Positions 10,501-21,406 of a stretch of 64,000 bases of DNA are shown here, in pieces (the stretch's first letter is position 1; every line of letters starts with the position of its first letter). Origin of the DNA: Rana temporaria. Lineage: Eukaryota; Chordata; Amphibia; Anura; Ranidae. The stretch is from assembly GCF_905171775.1 (NCBI RefSeq), contig NC_053491.1, positions 223,858,486 through 223,922,485 of the forward strand. The letters are read 5' to 3'. The notes beneath the pieces were generated by a model. That model was not told the DNA's origin and did not search any database. It worked only from the letters and a program-made list of their open reading frames with translations. Both the position numbers and the translations under genes were made by a program.

Positions 10501-10730
10501 TAATGCCTCGTACACATGATCGAAATTTCCGATGGAAAAAGTCAGACAGACTTTTTCCATCAGAAATTCCGACCGTGTGTATGCCCATTGGAGTTTTTCC
10601 ATCGGATATTCCAAGGAATTCCATCCGAGTTAACATAGAGAACATGTTCTCTTTTCCTCCGATGGAATTAGGTCGGAATTCCGATGTGAGTTTGGTTGGG
10701 CAAAAGCCCGATCGTGTGTATAGAGCATTA
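10501..10730. mobile_element. MITE of the GCCTCGTACACACG family, compact copy
   Basis: TAATGCCTCGTACACATGAT at the left is answered by ATCGTGTGTATAGAGCATTA at the right. Internal inverted motifs are TTCCGATGGAAAAA and TTTTTCCATCGGA. At 230 bp it is the shortest complete copy in the window. Confidence 0.8.
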
Positions 10731-11110
10731 CACTAACTTTTCATAAACATCTCTCAATTGCTAATCCTACTGCCAAAAAACACAGAGTTGGATATTCTGC
10801 TACACTGAGCCTAAGCTTCTTATATTGTTATTTTTTGTGTTGGATTAAAGTACAGTTCAATTAGAAACCTACTAGAAAGACACAAAAGGTCGTTTGTAGA
10901 CATTGTGCAGTTCGTTACTAATTGAAATTCAGGTGAACTTTTCATTATTCAGAGATCTGGATTTATCCGAATTTCCAGATTATGAAGTTTAATGAATCCA
11001 AAATATAAAAATAAAGTTTTATTATCAGAAAAATAATCAAATTTGTTTTCAAATTTACAAACCAAATAAAAAATGTAAACATATTGCTGACTATTGCTCA
11101 TTTCCTTCAA
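10731..11110. other. Intron sequence, nothing recognised
   Basis: About 380 bp of AT-rich DNA between a MITE and a degenerate tandem repeat. No coding potential is evident. Confidence 0.5.
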
Positions 11111-11620
11111 AGACCGTGTGTAATAGAATTTATCAGTCTTCCAAAATTCGAGTTTCGAAAAGAAAAGAATAAAACAGAATAGAAAATAATAGAAGTGAAT
11201 AAAATAGTAAATAAAATAATAGAATAGAATAGCATTAAAAAATAGAATAGAATAGACAGAATATAGCTGTCTCCCGATATTTGAATACAATATAATAAAA
11301 TATAAAGAATATAGCCATTTTCCGAAATTTGAATTTCTAATAAAATAGAATTAAATAGAAAAAAAATAGCCCTCTTCCAAAATTCGAATTTCAAATAGAA
11401 TATAATAGAATATACCTGTCTTCCGAAATTCAAATTTCTAACAGAAAATAATAAAATAGAAAGAATATAGCCATCTTTCGAAAACTCAAATTTTGAATAG
11501 AATAGATAAAAGAGATAATATAGCCGTCTTCCAAAATTTGAATACTGTAAAATAGAATGAAATAGCAAAAATATAACCCTCTTCTGAAATTAGAATTTCT
11601 AATAGAATAGAACCAGTTAT
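11110..11620. repeat. Degenerate tandem repeat, roughly 43-57-bp spacing
   Basis: A motif like ATAGCCNTCTTCCRAAATTC followed by GAATTTCTAATAGAATAGAA recurs near 11134, 11269, 11312, 11369, 11415, 11469, 11522 and 11576. Low base diversity leaves long open frames on the minus strand with repetitive Ile/Leu/Phe/Tyr content; they are not credible proteins. Confidence 0.75.
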
Positions 11621-13039
11621 TCTTCACAATGATTAAAAATTTGATTCCAATACCTCAAATTCACTGGAAAATTTTTAAACTGGTCAAAAACACATAAAAT
11701 GAAACTAAATTAGTAACTTAACGAATCGATCAAAGACTAAACAAAATCAATTTTTTCGTTCTGCACATGTCACTCATTTTGCTTGAACATTCAATTCTAA
11801 AAGTTTTAATAACACCTTGGCCCGGATTCACATACATCGGTGCATATTTATGCCGCCGTAGCGTATCTCCTTTACGCTACGCTGACGCAGCGCAGAGAGG
11901 CAAGCACTGGATTCACAAACCAGTGCTGCCAAATCTGCGCTGGGTTTTCTAGGCATAAGCCAGCGTATGTGGAAGTGGGCGTAAGCTATGCAAATGAGGC
12001 GTGACCCCATGCAAATGATGGGCTGAGTCTCAGACAGATACGTTTAATGAACGGCGCATGCGCTGTCCCGTGGACGCATCCCAGTGCGCATGCTCAGAAT
12101 CTCGTCGGAACTACTCCCTAAGATACGCCGGATCACTGCCTACGGCGTGAACGTAACCTATGCCTAGTCAAATTCACGTCCTACGCAAACTACGTAAAAT
12201 ACGTCGGCTTGTGTTCCCTGGTGCAGCCCTTTGCATGGATGCTGCTGAGTTACACCTCCTTTATGGGGCATAACTTTGAGCTGGACGTAAGACTTTACGC
12301 GCACTGCGTCGGACGGACGTACGTTTGTGAATCGGCGTATCTCCCTCATTTGCATATGTGAATAGAAAATCAATGGGAGCACCAAATACGTCAAGCGCAG
12401 GGCCATCTTTTCCATTGGGCACGCTGGGCAGTTGCCCGGGGGCCCTGCTTGCCTGGGGGGCCCCACCGGCTGCCCAGCAACTCCAGTAAAAAATTGTGGA
12501 GAGTGATGGGTTAGAACTGCTAATACCCAGTTTGTGGAAATCACAGAGAAGATCCGATCCTCCATGAGTGCGGGGGGTTGCTGATGTAAGGGGGGAGTGA
12601 ATGCAAAAATGTAAGGGGGCACTGATATAAAGGTTCCCCCCTCCTATATTAGTGACCCCCCTTACCTTAGTGTATTTACTCTACGGAAGGTGGTCTCTGG
12701 TCACCAGAGTGCCCCCCACATCAGAGTTCCCCTTTACATCAGAGTCTGCAGGATTCCCCCTTACAATGCAAGGGGGAACTCAGTCTGCGGACCCTGATGT
12801 AAGTGGGAAATAGAAAGCAGTGGACTCTGATATAAGGTGGTCTCTGGTCACCAGAGCCCCCCTCCACATCAGAGTTCCCCCCTTAGATCATGATCTGCAG
12901 CGTTCCCTTTTACATAAGAGTTCCCTTTCACTGTAAGGGGGATCCCTGCAGACTCTGATGTAAGAGGAAACTCTGTGCTGGCTGGGTTAGAGTAACCTGA
13001 CCTCCATGTCAATGAAGACATTTTATAGTTTAAATACTG

Positions 13040-14057
13040 TGTATAATAAAAATATTGCGCTAATTATTAACTTAATTATGCCAACCGTGCTGAAACAGTG
13101 ATTCAAAAAACAATATAGAAACAAATCCACAAATTGTGTCCAATTGTATATAGACTGTGCACCAGTGTTTCAACGAAAACAACAACACCCAGTTCAGTGC
13201 AGTGATAGGATTAATCGATGTGATCACAGACACACTCTCCTGCTTCACAGATGGGGGGGATCTCCTCCACACAGACACCGCTCATGAAAAAAGGGAAAGG
13301 AGACAGCTCATTGCACAGATGGTATGGCACCAAAAAAAACAACAGATATTCCTCTAGAATGGCACACTCACGCTACCGCCGTTAAAACAAAGCATAGATC
13401 TCCAATGCACCAATCCTCCATAGGGCCGCTCAGCTGATGTTGCATCTACTCATTCAGATCCACTGTCCGTCCCGCTCGTAGCTCCTCCCCCACGCGTTAC
13501 GTCAATGGTCACTTGACTTACTCATGGGTCACTCCCCATCAGCCCTCAGCTGTTGATATTTATAGTCAGTGAGGCTGACAGGTAAAAACGGGAGCGAAGG
13601 AGTGATTGCACATCGTCATCATTGCTGGCATTCAAAGGATTAAACATGCATTGTACACAATATCTAATGCATGTTAGCAATTTTAATAAGAACTTAAATG
13701 TTTAAAAACTTTATCTAAAAACTTTACCGATTATGGCATTAATAGACACTGAGGATATGCATCAAAGGCATAGCAGCCTCTAGTGTCTAAACACAATATT
13801 GCAGCTTGTATTACAAAAAACCTTATCAAGCAATCAATTAGACACAAATATAATCGCATTATTAGCATACACTTACAAATATACAATAAAATAAAAATCC
13901 CAAATATATTGCGGTTTTAAGACCCATAGATGCTCTATGAATAAATTACAGATATGATTTAAAAGTTAAAATTATTTTAAAAATATTTTAAAATTTAAAA
14001 TTTAAAATATAAAAATACAGAGAGGAATTCAGTATATACAATATCACAAATACTTAA
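13040..14057 (-). repeat. Penelope 3' region of the inverted unit (left terminal repeat)
   Basis: This is the reverse complement of the 3' region after each ORF2, but it stops about 115 bp short of the 3' end used at 30715. It has AT-rich TTTAAAATTTAAAATTT tracts and a CG-richer core. It differs by a single base at about 13373 (CTACCGCC) from the partner copy at about 18047 (CTACCCGCC). Confidence 0.85.
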
Positions 14058-16178
14058 TTAGTTATCAGAGATGAAACAATTGAGGTCGAATTCTATATTT
14101 AACCCATTGGGCGATAAAGACCTCATTTCGTGTATCCATCTTGATTCTGTTTGGCTTAAAGTCCGTACCATATGGCTACCTCTCCAATGGGGGTTATATT
14201 TAGCAATTGCCCAAAATTTAAGATCTTTAGGATTCATATTGTGGCAAGAAGCGAAATGGCGCGACACATTATGATTCGGAAAGCCCTTTTCAATATTTTG
14301 AAAATGTTCCCTGAGCCTTTTCCATAGAGGTCTTTTTGTGCGACCAATGTACTGCAGAGAGCACGAACATTGTAGAGCATAAACAACACCCTCTGTTCTG
14401 CATGTTATTAAGTCTTTTATTTGATATTCCTTTTGTGTAACATTGGACGTGAAGCTGGAACATTTTTGACCATTAAAGTTGGTCTTTTTGCAGGCAAAAC
14501 ACCTTTTACAAGGAAAGAAACCTTTTCCCTGAAAAAAGGTAAGAGTATTTGATTTGGTGGGGGGATCGGGTACATTTTTAGCCACCAAATCCCTCAAAGA
14601 GGGAGCACGTCTGTATATTACCCTTGGCATACTTGGAAGTATGCATTGCAGCTGTTGATCAGCTTGCAATATAGACCAATGCCGTTTGAAGATCAATTCC
14701 AGTTGTCTGTGTTGGACATTGTAGTCCAAAATTATTGGTATATTGTCATCCATGATTTTGTTTGTGATTTTATCTTCAATTAGTGTCTCTCTCGGTATAT
14801 CTAACACGTTTTTTATTTGCGTCTGGATGAAACTACTGTCATACCCTTTTTTGGTGAATCTCTCACCAATCCAGTTGGCTTGTTCCAAATAGGTCTGAGG
14901 ATCGGTACAATTCCTGCGGATTCTTACTAATTGACCTTTCGGTATGTTAATGAGCCATGGATCATGATGGCAGCTATCTACCGGGATATAGCTGTTCCGT
15001 TCTACCGGTTTGAAAAAGGTTTTCGTAATGATCTTTTGAGCTTCAAGTGAAATTTCTAAATCCAGAAATTGTATCTTTTTATCATTGATGGTATAGGTAA
15101 GTACAATGTTTTTCTGGTTAAGATTCAATTTCTCAAAGAATTGAACCAATGATTCCGCATCTCCCTTCCATATGAGGATACAATCATCGATGAATCTTTT
15201 ATATAAAACCAATTGATCTGGCAAGTTCTGATAAATTGCAACTTCCTCCCACTCGGCCATAAAGACATTGGCAACACTAGGTGCATATTTGGCTCCCATG
15301 CCAATGCCATTTAATTGCCGGTAATACTTTTGTCTATACCAAAAATAGTTATGTTGTAGGCCGAATGCCAAACATCTCAACACAAATCTATTCTGTCTAG
15401 ACACAAGTGACCCAAATTTATTTAAAGCCCATTTCGATGCCTGGATTGCTTCTAAATGATTTATAATAGTGTAGAGCGAGGACACATCAGCTGTTGCTAG
15501 TAGGTAGTTCTCCGATGTTTCAACCTTTACAGTATCCAAAATCTGGATCAAATGTTTAGTGTCCCTTAGGTAAGCCCTAGTTTGTGGGACCAACGGTTGA
15601 ATGAACTTATCTACATACTGTCCTAATCTTGCATTTATGGACTGAATACCATTAATAATGGGTCTCCCTGGGGGTCTTAAAGGGTCCTTATGAATCTTCG
15701 GAATTGTATATATAATGGGAACCCTACAATTATCAGGGACTAAGTACTTGGATTCTCTTTTATGGAGTACTCCTTTTTCCTTTCCTCTTTGTACCAGATC
15801 AATTAATTCATCCTTGTATTCATTTGTAGGATTTCCTCTCAATTTAATATATGTGCTGGAATCTTGCAGTTGGTTTTCCAATTCTTCATAATAGTATTCT
15901 TTTGAAAGTACCACTATGGCTCCTCCTTTGTCCGCAGGTCTAATTATGACCTGTTTGTTTTCCTCTAATTCTTTTATTCCTTTATGTATACTTGTAGAAT
16001 CAGGGACTTTTTTTACTTTCAATTTGTCCAGATCTCTGAGTACCAATTTATTGAAAACTTCAACATGTTCATTATTATGGACTTGGGGATTAAATAATGA
16101 TTTGTTCCTCAGTTGGCTATGTTGAACTCTCCCTAAAGGATTTTGATCCTGTATTCCTTTAATAGGTTGGTTCATCAT
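14058..16178 (-). CDS. Penelope ORF2: reverse transcriptase + GIY-YIG endonuclease (inverted unit)
   Basis: A 706-aa intact frame. RT occupies about residues 75-400: PADKGG (81-86), IPKIHKDPLRPPGRPIING (159-177), catalytic Asp in ATADVSSLY (D231), GIGMGAKYAPSVANVFMAEW (291-310), and FIDD (329-332) carrying the two aspartates of motif C. A linker has a Cys cluster CKRCFAC (557-563). The C-terminus is a GIY-YIG nuclease: YALQC (600-604) and QYIGRTKRPLWKRLREH (609-625 region), with Cys604/606 and His636/641/646 forming the CCHH arrangement known for endonuclease-bearing Penelope elements, and Glu678 as the likely catalytic glutamate. It copies element RNA onto nicked target DNA. Residue 625 is Phe here and Val in the other complete copies. 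Confidence 0.93.
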   Translation of the reverse strand: MMNQPIKGIQDQNPLGRVQHSQLRNKSLFNPQVHNNEHVEVFNKLVLRDLDKLKVKKVPDSTSIHKGIKELEENKQVIIRPADKGGAIVVLSKEYYYEELENQLQDSSTYIKLRGNPTNEYKDELIDLVQRGKEKGVLHKRESKYLVPDNCRVPIIYTIPKIHKDPLRPPGRPIINGIQSINARLGQYVDKFIQPLVPQTRAYLRDTKHLIQILDTVKVETSENYLLATADVSSLYTIINHLEAIQASKWALNKFGSLVSRQNRFVLRCLAFGLQHNYFWYRQKYYRQLNGIGMGAKYAPSVANVFMAEWEEVAIYQNLPDQLVLYKRFIDDCILIWKGDAESLVQFFEKLNLNQKNIVLTYTINDKKIQFLDLEISLEAQKIITKTFFKPVERNSYIPVDSCHHDPWLINIPKGQLVRIRRNCTDPQTYLEQANWIGERFTKKGYDSSFIQTQIKNVLDIPRETLIEDKITNKIMDDNIPIILDYNVQHRQLELIFKRHWSILQADQQLQCILPSMPRVIYRRAPSLRDLVAKNVPDPPTKSNTLTFFQGKGFFPCKRCFACKKTNFNGQKCSSFTSNVTQKEYQIKDLITCRTEGVVYALQCSCSLQYIGRTKRPLWKRLREHFQNIEKGFPNHNVSRHFASCHNMNPKDLKFWAIAKYNPHWRGSHMVRTLSQTESRWIHEMRSLSPNGLNIEFDLNCFISDN

Positions 16179-16339
16179 ATATTTTTTGATATTAAGCTTC
16201 CTGGTATACTTCTGTATATCTACATAGACATCGAATTTGCTTAAGTTGCGTTTTGGTGCAAACTTAAGCCCTTTATCCAGAGTTAAAAGTTCCGTGCGTG
16301 TTAGTTCAATTCCACTAATATTATAAATGCCCTCCCCTA

Positions 16340-17557
16340 CTAGACTTTCCTTCTTTTGTTGGATCTTGTATCCTCCTCTGCATCCTCTCTTTCGTTTGGG
16401 CTTCGCATATGTGTCGTTTGATCGTACCGTGGAGGAGTTCTCTCGCTCCGACGATACTCTAAAAAAGACCGTGAATCGTTTTCCTCTCTGTAATTCCCCA
16501 GTGGTTCATATTTATTCAGCGTGGGTATGGGACTTCTTCTATTATCATAATGATAATAATCCCTGGGAGTTGAGCTCCCATAGTTATATTGTTGGGATAG
16601 TGGTCTAGATTGCTGTTGGGGATAATTATCCCTCGGATCCCTACAGTCATGTGTATAGTACTGATGGTCCTGTTGGTAACCGTACTGTTGTCCCCCTTGG
16701 TAATCCTGTCGATTTTGTGGAGGTTTAGACTGTTTTTGGTTATTCTTGTTTTTCCAAGCCGGTTTTCTCGGAGATTTAGATCTTGGTTTCTGATTGTTCT
16801 TATTCCCCCACCAGGGTTTTGGGGTTTTAGGTTCATTATGGTCATTTCTTGATGATCTTGGTGGATTGCTGGAACCATAGCCATTATGATTGTCCCTATA
16901 CAATCTACCATCCTCACCACCATTACTACCGGTGGGTTCCGGAGATCTATATCTCATCTCTCTCCTTGGAGAAACTATTCGAACCTCCCTATCCGGGGAT
17001 GATGAGATTGATCCCCTATTGCTATCCTTGAGATTAATTTGCCACTTGAAGGTCTGGTGCTGTTTATAATCATTGGTATCCCTAAGATATTTTCTCTTCT
17101 TCCGTTGTTTAATTTCAATATCTTTTTGTTCTAAAACTTTATTTAATTGGGCTGTGAGTGTTAAAAAGGACGTGCTTTCCTTATGCTCATCTAGAAAAAC
17201 TTTGCACTCTGCAATCTGTTTATTAATCATGGAAAGTTTTCTTTGTTTCCGTTTGATTAAAAATTGTAATACTTCTGTCCCTTTCACATTAAAAAATTGA
17301 TACCATTCTTCTATAGAATCTTTATCTAGAAGACCATCATTTATTGGTACATCCCATCTCAGTCTCCGCGGTACAATACCTTCTTTTATATATTGTTCAT
17401 GGGTTGTAAGATCCCACCAAACACTCACTTTCTTCTCCATTAGGTGTCCAAACTTTCTAAAAGTGGTATCAAGGTCAGCCACTTCAGAAACAGGTTTGGT
17501 GGTGAACACATCTTTTAAATCAACAGTGCGGTTCTCAATAAATTTGAATATATCCAT
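16340..17557 (-). CDS. Penelope ORF1, uncharacterised 405-aa protein (inverted unit)
   Basis: An intact frame upstream of ORF2 in every complete unit, separated from it by 161 bp. Residues 1-100 look folded, with FRKFGHLMEKKVSVWWDLTT and HEQYIKEGIVPRRLRWDVP. Residues about 100-155 are charged and probably form a helix or coiled coil. Residues 175-405 are low-complexity, rich in Arg, Ser, Pro, Asn, Gln and Tyr, with SPDR/SPRR/RSPE motifs and QYGYQQ-type stretches, and end in the basic SNKRRKV. The composition suggests an RNA-binding, gag-like role in particle formation or nuclear import, but no named domain is recognised. I have the impression that similar proteins are predicted in amphibian genomes next to GIY-YIG reverse transcriptases. 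Confidence 0.85.
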   Translation of the reverse strand: MDIFKFIENRTVDLKDVFTTKPVSEVADLDTTFRKFGHLMEKKVSVWWDLTTHEQYIKEGIVPRRLRWDVPINDGLLDKDSIEEWYQFFNVKGTEVLQFLIKRKQRKLSMINKQIAECKVFLDEHKESTSFLTLTAQLNKVLEQKDIEIKQRKKRKYLRDTNDYKQHQTFKWQINLKDSNRGSISSSPDREVRIVSPRREMRYRSPEPTGSNGGEDGRLYRDNHNGYGSSNPPRSSRNDHNEPKTPKPWWGNKNNQKPRSKSPRKPAWKNKNNQKQSKPPQNRQDYQGGQQYGYQQDHQYYTHDCRDPRDNYPQQQSRPLSQQYNYGSSTPRDYYHYDNRRSPIPTLNKYEPLGNYREENDSRSFLEYRRSERTPPRYDQTTHMRSPNEREDAEEDTRSNKRRKV

Positions 17558-17596
17558 AATTTTGCTGCTAATAGTGAAAGGATGACCAGTGAAAAT

Positions 17597-18354
17597 ATGT
17601 GAAAAATAACTACAGCGCTAAATTAAATACTCAAAAATTATAACATTAATAAATCACCAAATAATAAAAAGCTGCAAAAATATTTGGTAGTGGGTCAAAC
17701 AAAGTAAAAAATGTGTATAATAAAAATATTGCGCTAATTATTAACTTAATTATGCCAACCGTGCTGAAACAGTGATTCAAAAAACAATATAGAAACAAAT
17801 CCACAAATTGTGTCCAATTGTATATAGACTGTGCACCAGTGTTTCAACGAAAACAACAACACCCAGTTCAGTGCAGTGATAGGATTAATCGATGTGATCA
17901 CAGACACACTCTCCTGCTTCACAGATGGGGGGGATCTCCTCCACACAGACACCGCTCATGAAAAAAGGGAAAGGAGACAGCTCATTGCACAGATGGTATG
18001 GCACCAAAAAAAACAACAGATATTCCTCTAGAATGGCACACTCACGCTACCCGCCGTTAAAACAAAGCATAGATCTCCAATGCACCAATCCTCCATAGGG
18101 CCGCTCAGCTGATGTTGCATCTACTCATTCAGATCCACTGTCCGTCCCGCTCGTAGCTCCTCCCCCACGCGTTACGTCAATGGTCACTTGACTTACTCAT
18201 GGGTCACTCCCCATCAGCCCTCAGCTGTTGATATTTATAGTCAGTGAGGCTGACAGGTAAAAACGGGAGCGAAGGAGTGATTGCACATCGTCATCATTGC
18301 TGGCATTCAAAGGATTAAACATGCATTGTACACAATATCTAATGCATGTTAGCA
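17597..18354 (-). repeat. Penelope partial 3' region preceding the inverted unit
   Basis: 758 bp of the 3' region of a preceding tandem unit, in minus orientation. It ends at the inversion junction, where it meets the truncated plus-strand ORF2 (GTTAGCA joined to TGCGGACAAAGG) with no more than a base of shared sequence. Confidence 0.85.
18232..18239 (-). promoter_or_regulatory. Candidate TATA box in the Penelope 3'/5' repeat (inverted copy)
   Basis: TATAAATA on the minus strand, about 675 bp before the ORF1 start of the inverted unit, followed by a CG-richer block with ACGCGTGGGGGAGGAGC. Position in the repeat would let one tandem unit drive the next, as proposed for Penelope-type repeats. 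Inferred from motif only. Confidence 0.35.
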
Positions 18355-18355
18355 T

Positions 18356-20233
18356 GCGGACAAAGGAGGAGCCATAGTGGTACTTTCAAAAGAATACTAT
18401 TATGAAGAATTGGAAAACCAACTGCAAGATTCCAGCACATATATTAAATTGAGAGGAAATCCTACAAATGAATACAAGGATGAATTAATTGATCTGGTAC
18501 AAAGAGGAAAGGAAAAAGGAGTACTCCATAAAAGAGAATCCAAGTACTTAGTCCCTGATAATTGTAGGGTTCCCATTATATATACAATTCCGAAGATTCA
18601 TAAGGACCCTTTAAGACCCCCAGGGAGACCCATTATTAATGGTATTCAGTCCATAAATGCAAGATTAGGACAGTATGTAGATAAGTTCATTCAACCGTTG
18701 GTCCCACAAACTAGGGCTTACCTAAGGGACACTAAACATTTGATCCAGATTTTGGATACTGTAAAGGTTGAAACATCGGAGAACTACCTACTAGCAACAG
18801 CTGATGTGTCCTCGCTCTACACTATTATAAATCATTTAGAAGCAATCCAGGCATCGAAATGGGCTTTAAATAAATTTGGGTCACTTGTGTCTAGACAGAA
18901 TAGATTTGTGTTGAGATGTTTGGCATTCGGCCTACAACATAACTATTTTTGGTATAGACAAAAGTATTACCGGCAATTAAATGGCATTGGCATGGGAGCC
19001 AAATATGCACCTAGTGTTGCCAATGTCTTTATGGCCGAGTGGGAGGAAGTTGCAATTTATCAGAACTTGCCAGATCAATTGGTTTTATATAAAAGATTCA
19101 TCGATGATTGTATCCTCATATGGAAGGGAGATGCGGAATCATTGGTTCAATTCTTTGAGAAATTGAATCTTAACCAGAAAAACATTGTACTTACCTATAC
19201 CATCAATGATAAAAAGATACAATTTCTGGATTTAGAAATTTCACTTGAAGCTCAAAAGATCATTACGAAAACCTTTTTCAAACCGGTAGAACGGAACAGC
19301 TATATCCCGGTAGATAGCTGCCATCATGATCCATGGCTCATTAACATACCGAAAGGTCAATTAGTAAGAATCCGCAGGAATTGTACCGATCCTCAGACCT
19401 ATTTGGAACAAGCCAACTGGATTGGTGAGAGATTCACCAAAAAAGGGTATGACAGTAGTTTCATCCAGACGCAAATAAAAAACGTGTTAGATATACCGAG
19501 AGAGACACTAATTGAAGATAAAATCACAAACAAAATCATGGATGACAATATACCAATAATTTTGGACTACAATGTCCAACACAGACAACTGGAATTGATC
19601 TTCAAACGGCATTGGTCTATATTGCAAGCTGATCAACAGCTGCAATGCATACTTCCAAGTATGCCAAGGGTAATATACAGACGTGCTCCCTCTTTGAGGG
19701 ATTTGGTGGCTAAAAATGTACCCGATCCCCCCACCAAATCAAATACTCTTACCTTTTTTCAGGGAAAAGGTTTCTTTCCTTGTAAAAGGTGTTTTGCCTG
19801 CAAAAAGACCAACTTTAATGGTCAAAAATGTTCCAGCTTCACGTCCAATGTTACACAAAAGGAATATCAAATAAAAGACTTAATAACATGCAGAACAGAG
19901 GGTGTTGTTTATGCTCTACAATGTTCGTGCTCTCTGCAGTACATTGGTCGCACAAAAAGACCTCTATGGAAAAGGCTCAGGGAACATGTTCAAAATATTG
20001 AAAAGGGCTTTCCGAATCATAATGTGTCGCGCCATTTCGCTTCTTGCCACAATATGAATCCTAAAGATCTTAAATTTTGGGCAATTGCTAAATATAACCC
20101 CCATTGGAGAGGTAGCCATATGGTACGGACTTTAAGCCAAACAGAATCAAGATGGATACACGAAATGAGGTCTTTATCGCCCAATGGGTTAAATATAGAA
20201 TTCGACCTCAATTGTTTCATCTCTGATAACTAA
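18356..20233 (+). pseudogene. Penelope ORF2, 5'-truncated copy
   Basis: The frame is open from the inversion junction and begins at what would be residue 82 of the 706-aa protein, so the N-terminus and ORF1 are missing. The RT catalytic residues, Cys linker and GIY-YIG domain are all present and intact (625 codons to the stop at 20233). A GTG at 18377 is not a credible start. It is probably not translated as a functional protein. Confidence 0.9.
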
Positions 20234-21367
20234 TTAAGTATTTGTGATATTGTATATACTGAATTCCTCTCTGTATTTTTATATTTTAAATTTTAAATTT
20301 TAAAATATTTTTAAAATAATTTTAACTTTTAAATCATATCTGTAATTTATTCATAGAGCATCTATGGGTCTTAAAACCGCAATATATTTGGGATTTTTAT
20401 TTTATTGTATATTTGTAAGTGTATGCTAATAATGCGATTATATTTGTGTCTAATTGATTGCTTGATAAGGTTTTTTGTAATACAAGCTGCAATATTGTGT
20501 TTAGACACTAGAGGCTGCTATGCCTTTGATGCATATCCTCAGTGTCTATTAATGCCATAATCGGTAAAGTTTTTAGATAAAGTTTTTAAACATTTAAGTT
20601 CTTATTAAAATTGCTAACATGCATTAGATATTGTGTACAATGCATGTTTAATCCTTTGAATGCCAGCAATGATGACGATGTGCAATCACTCCTTCGCTCC
20701 CGTTTTTACCTGTCAGCCTCACTGACTATAAATATCAACAGCTGAGGGCTGATGGGGAGTGACCCATGAGTAAGTCAAGTGACCATTGACGTAACGCGTG
20801 GGGGAGGAGCTACGAGCGGGACGGACAGTGGATCTGAATGAGTAGATGCAACATCAGCTGAGCGGCCCTATGGAGGATTGGTGCATTGGAGATCTATGCT
20901 TTGTTTTAACGGCGGTAGCGTGAGTGTGCCATTCTAGAGGAATATCTGTTGTTTTTTTGGTGCCATACCATCTGTGCAATGAGCTGTCTCCTTTCCCTTT
21001 TTTCATGAGCGGTGTCTGTGTGGAGGAGATCCCCCCCATCTGTGAAGCAGGAGAGTGTGTCTGTGATCACATCGATTAATCCTATCACTGCACTGAACTG
21101 GGTGTTGTTGTTTTCGTTGAAACACTGGTGCACAGTCTATATACAATTGGACACAATTTGTGGATTTGTTTCTATATTGTTTTTTGAATCACTGTTTCAG
21201 CACGGTTGGCATAATTAAGTTAATAATTAGCGCAATATTTTTATTATACACATTTTTTACTTTGTTTGACCCACTACCAAATATTTTTGCAGCTTTTTAT
21301 TATTTGGTGATTTATTAATGTTATAATTTTTGAGTATTTAATTTAGCGCTGTAGTTATTTTTCACAT
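20234..21367 (+). repeat. Penelope 3' region after the truncated unit
   Basis: This is identical to the regions after the other plus-strand ORF2 copies, except for one T fewer in a T run near 20955. It ends at CACAT (21363-21367), where the next unit begins. Confidence 0.9.
20727..20734 (+). promoter_or_regulatory. Candidate TATA box upstream of ORF1 of tandem unit 1
   Basis: TATAAATA lies 673 bp before the ORF1 start at 21407 and is followed by the ACGCGTGGGGGAGGAGC block. The same motif is at 25400-25407 and 30074-30081. Motif-based inference. Confidence 0.35.
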
Positions 21368-21406
21368 ATTTTCACTGGTCATCCTTTCACTATTAGCAGC
21401 AAAATT

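Noticed and set aside
11107..11627. Overlapping minus-strand frames rich in Ile, Phe and Tyr
   Set aside because: These are shadows of an AT-rich degenerate tandem repeat.
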